The notes beneath the pieces are model-generated. The model saw only the letters and a list, made by a program, of their open reading frames with translations. It searched no databases and was not told the origin of the DNA. A program made the position numbers and the translations under genes. 5,898 nt of DNA from Aalborgiella sp031424795 (lineage in GTDB: Bacteria; Pseudomonadota; Gammaproteobacteria; Burkholderiales; Burkholderiaceae_C), in the NCBI GenBank assembly GCA_031424795.1, contig JANPIC010000200.1, positions 1-5,898 of the forward strand, written 5' to 3'. This document shows positions 4,995 through 5,898 of the stretch, one piece after another. Each line of letters begins with the position of its first letter. Within the stretch, counting starts at the first letter, position 1.

Positions 4995-5898
4995 TTAAAG
5001 CAATTTTCGCAGATTGGTAGGCGCTATCTTCAAAGCATCGCGGTATTTGGCCACGGTGCGGCGGGCGCAGTCTATGCCTTGCTCTTTCAGCATGGCGGCG
5101 ATTTTGTTGTCGCTGAGCGGTTTTTTCGGGTTTTCAGCCGCGACAAACTGCTTGATCAGCGCCCGCACCGCCGTGCTGGACGCGTTGCTGCCGCCTTCGG
5201 TGCTCAAGCCTGAGCCAAAAAAGTACTTCAGCTCATACGTGCCAAACGGTGTGCTCATGTACTTGGCGGTCGTCACGCGGCTGATGGTGGACTCGTGCAG
5301 ACCCAGTTCGTCGGCAATGTCACGCAGCACCAGCGGACGCATGGCCAGCTCGCCGTGGATGAGAAAACCTTTTTGCCGCTCGATGATGGCATTGCTGACG
5401 CGCAAAATCGTGTCAAACCGTTGCTGGATGCTTTTGATGAACCAGCGTGCTTCTTGCAGGCGTTGCTGCAACGCCATCGCGCCCGAAGCGCCTTCTCCCT
5501 TGAAATTCTTCAAAGCGTTGGCGTAAATGTCATGCACCCGCAGTTTGGGCATGATGTCGCTGTTGAGCTGGGCGCGGAATTGTGGCTCTGCGCCTGGTTT
5601 GCTGCGGCCAAGGGCGACGACGAACACATCTGGCACGATGATGTTGCGCTGCACATCGGCAAAAATGCGTCCCGGTTTGGGTTCTAAGTGTGCAATCAGC
5701 GCGATGGCGTCTTTGATGTTGCTCTCAGATTCACGGCAGAGTTGCACGAGTTTTTTAAGATCGCGTCTGGCCAGCAAATCAATCGGTTGCCTCAAAATAC
5801 TGAGCGCGGTTTGGCAAGTCTGCTTGGCAGGCGTTGCTTGATCTGATTCAAGGTTCAAATCATTCAGCTTGGCTTTGACTTGCAAACTCAAGCATTCA
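4995..5898 (-). CDS. rpoN: RNA polymerase sigma-54 factor RpoN (5' end outside window)
   Basis: These are the C-terminal 300 residues or so of sigma-54, the alternative sigma factor that recognises -24/-12 promoters and needs an AAA+ activator, classically for nitrogen, motility and stress genes. The frame is open to the right edge. The first codons, reading from 5897, give ECLSLQ, the conserved ECL-LQL segment of the family. The Q-rich activator-binding region and the start of the core-binding domain (about 190 residues by comparison with E. coli) lie beyond the window. A TTG at 5891 is therefore internal. Counting from that Leu, the core-binding region runs to about 170, including RWFIKSIQQRFDTILRVSNA. 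The helix-turn-helix with HESTISRV is at 199-206, and the RpoN box ARRTVAKYRD at 276-285 ends in Asp where the consensus has Glu. The gene ends at TAA 4995-4997, directly touching the methyltransferase ATG. Downstream hpf and ptsN, common rpoN neighbours in other proteobacteria, are absent here. Promoter and operon start are not visible. Confidence 0.96.
   Translation of the reverse strand, partial: ECLSLQVKAKLNDLNLESDQATPAKQTCQTALSILRQPIDLLARRDLKKLVQLCRESESNIKDAIALIAHLEPKPGRIFADVQRNIIVPDVFVVALGRSKPGAEPQFRAQLNSDIMPKLRVHDIYANALKNFKGEGASGAMALQQRLQEARWFIKSIQQRFDTILRVSNAIIERQKGFLIHGELAMRPLVLRDIADELGLHESTISRVTTAKYMSTPFGTYELKYFFGSGLSTEGGSNASSTAVRALIKQFVAAENPKKPLSDNKIAAMLKEQGIDCARRTVAKYRDALKIAPTNLRKLL
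5037..5066 (-). other. rpoN: RpoN box, -24 promoter element recognition motif
   Basis: This encodes ARRTVAKYRD, the near-invariant decapeptide that contacts the -24 element of sigma-54 promoters. Nine of ten residues match the family consensus ARRTVAKYRE; the last is the conservative change Glu to Asp. Its presence near the C-terminus, followed by a short tail ending NLRKLL, shows that the promoter-recognition end of the sigma factor is complete. Confidence 0.95.

Noticed and set aside
4980..5841. + strand open frames opposite rpoN
   Set aside because: They are antisense to a highly conserved sigma-54 sequence and have no coding character of their own.

Overview
The window looks like ordinary chromosome from a betaproteobacterium, most likely order Burkholderiales and perhaps Comamonadaceae-like. 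The basis is the style of the sigma-54 C-terminus, the stand-alone RlmL-type methyltransferase, the LysR effector domain and a moderately GC-rich base composition (judged by eye, not computed). Genus cannot be given. Coding density is very high: six protein genes with intergenic gaps of only 20, 79, 24, 12 and 0 bases, and no stretch over 100 bases without a gene. I see no RNA gene, insertion sequence, CRISPR array, prophage or origin.

Left part (1-1390): the 3' part of a LysR-type regulator gene on the + strand converges on a YecA/UPF0149-like gene with a C-terminal SEC-C zinc motif on the - strand. A 79-base divergent promoter region (1391-1469) follows. It then serves, on the + strand, a membrane-anchored FMN/iron-sulfur glutamate synthase-type protein (1470-3110).

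Right part (3135-5898, all - strand), in transcription order: the 3' two-thirds of rpoN (sigma-54, entering from beyond the right edge), a THUMP-domain 23S rRNA guanine-N2 methyltransferase of the RlmL type, and a PIN-domain ribonuclease of the putative toxin family. The methyltransferase ATG directly abuts the rpoN stop codon, and the PIN start lies 12 bases after the methyltransferase stop. The three are therefore probably co-transcribed and translationally coupled. This unit converges on the glutamate synthase-type gene across 24 bases without a recognisable terminator.

Nothing here forms an evident new system. The points most worth a second look are a Q/N-rich insertion with a degenerate 4-residue (12-base) repeat next to the catalytic NPPY motif of the methyltransferase, the antitoxin-less PIN nuclease coupled to an rRNA-modification gene and rpoN, and the membrane-tethered glutamate synthase core that has no glutaminase domain and no reductase partner in view.
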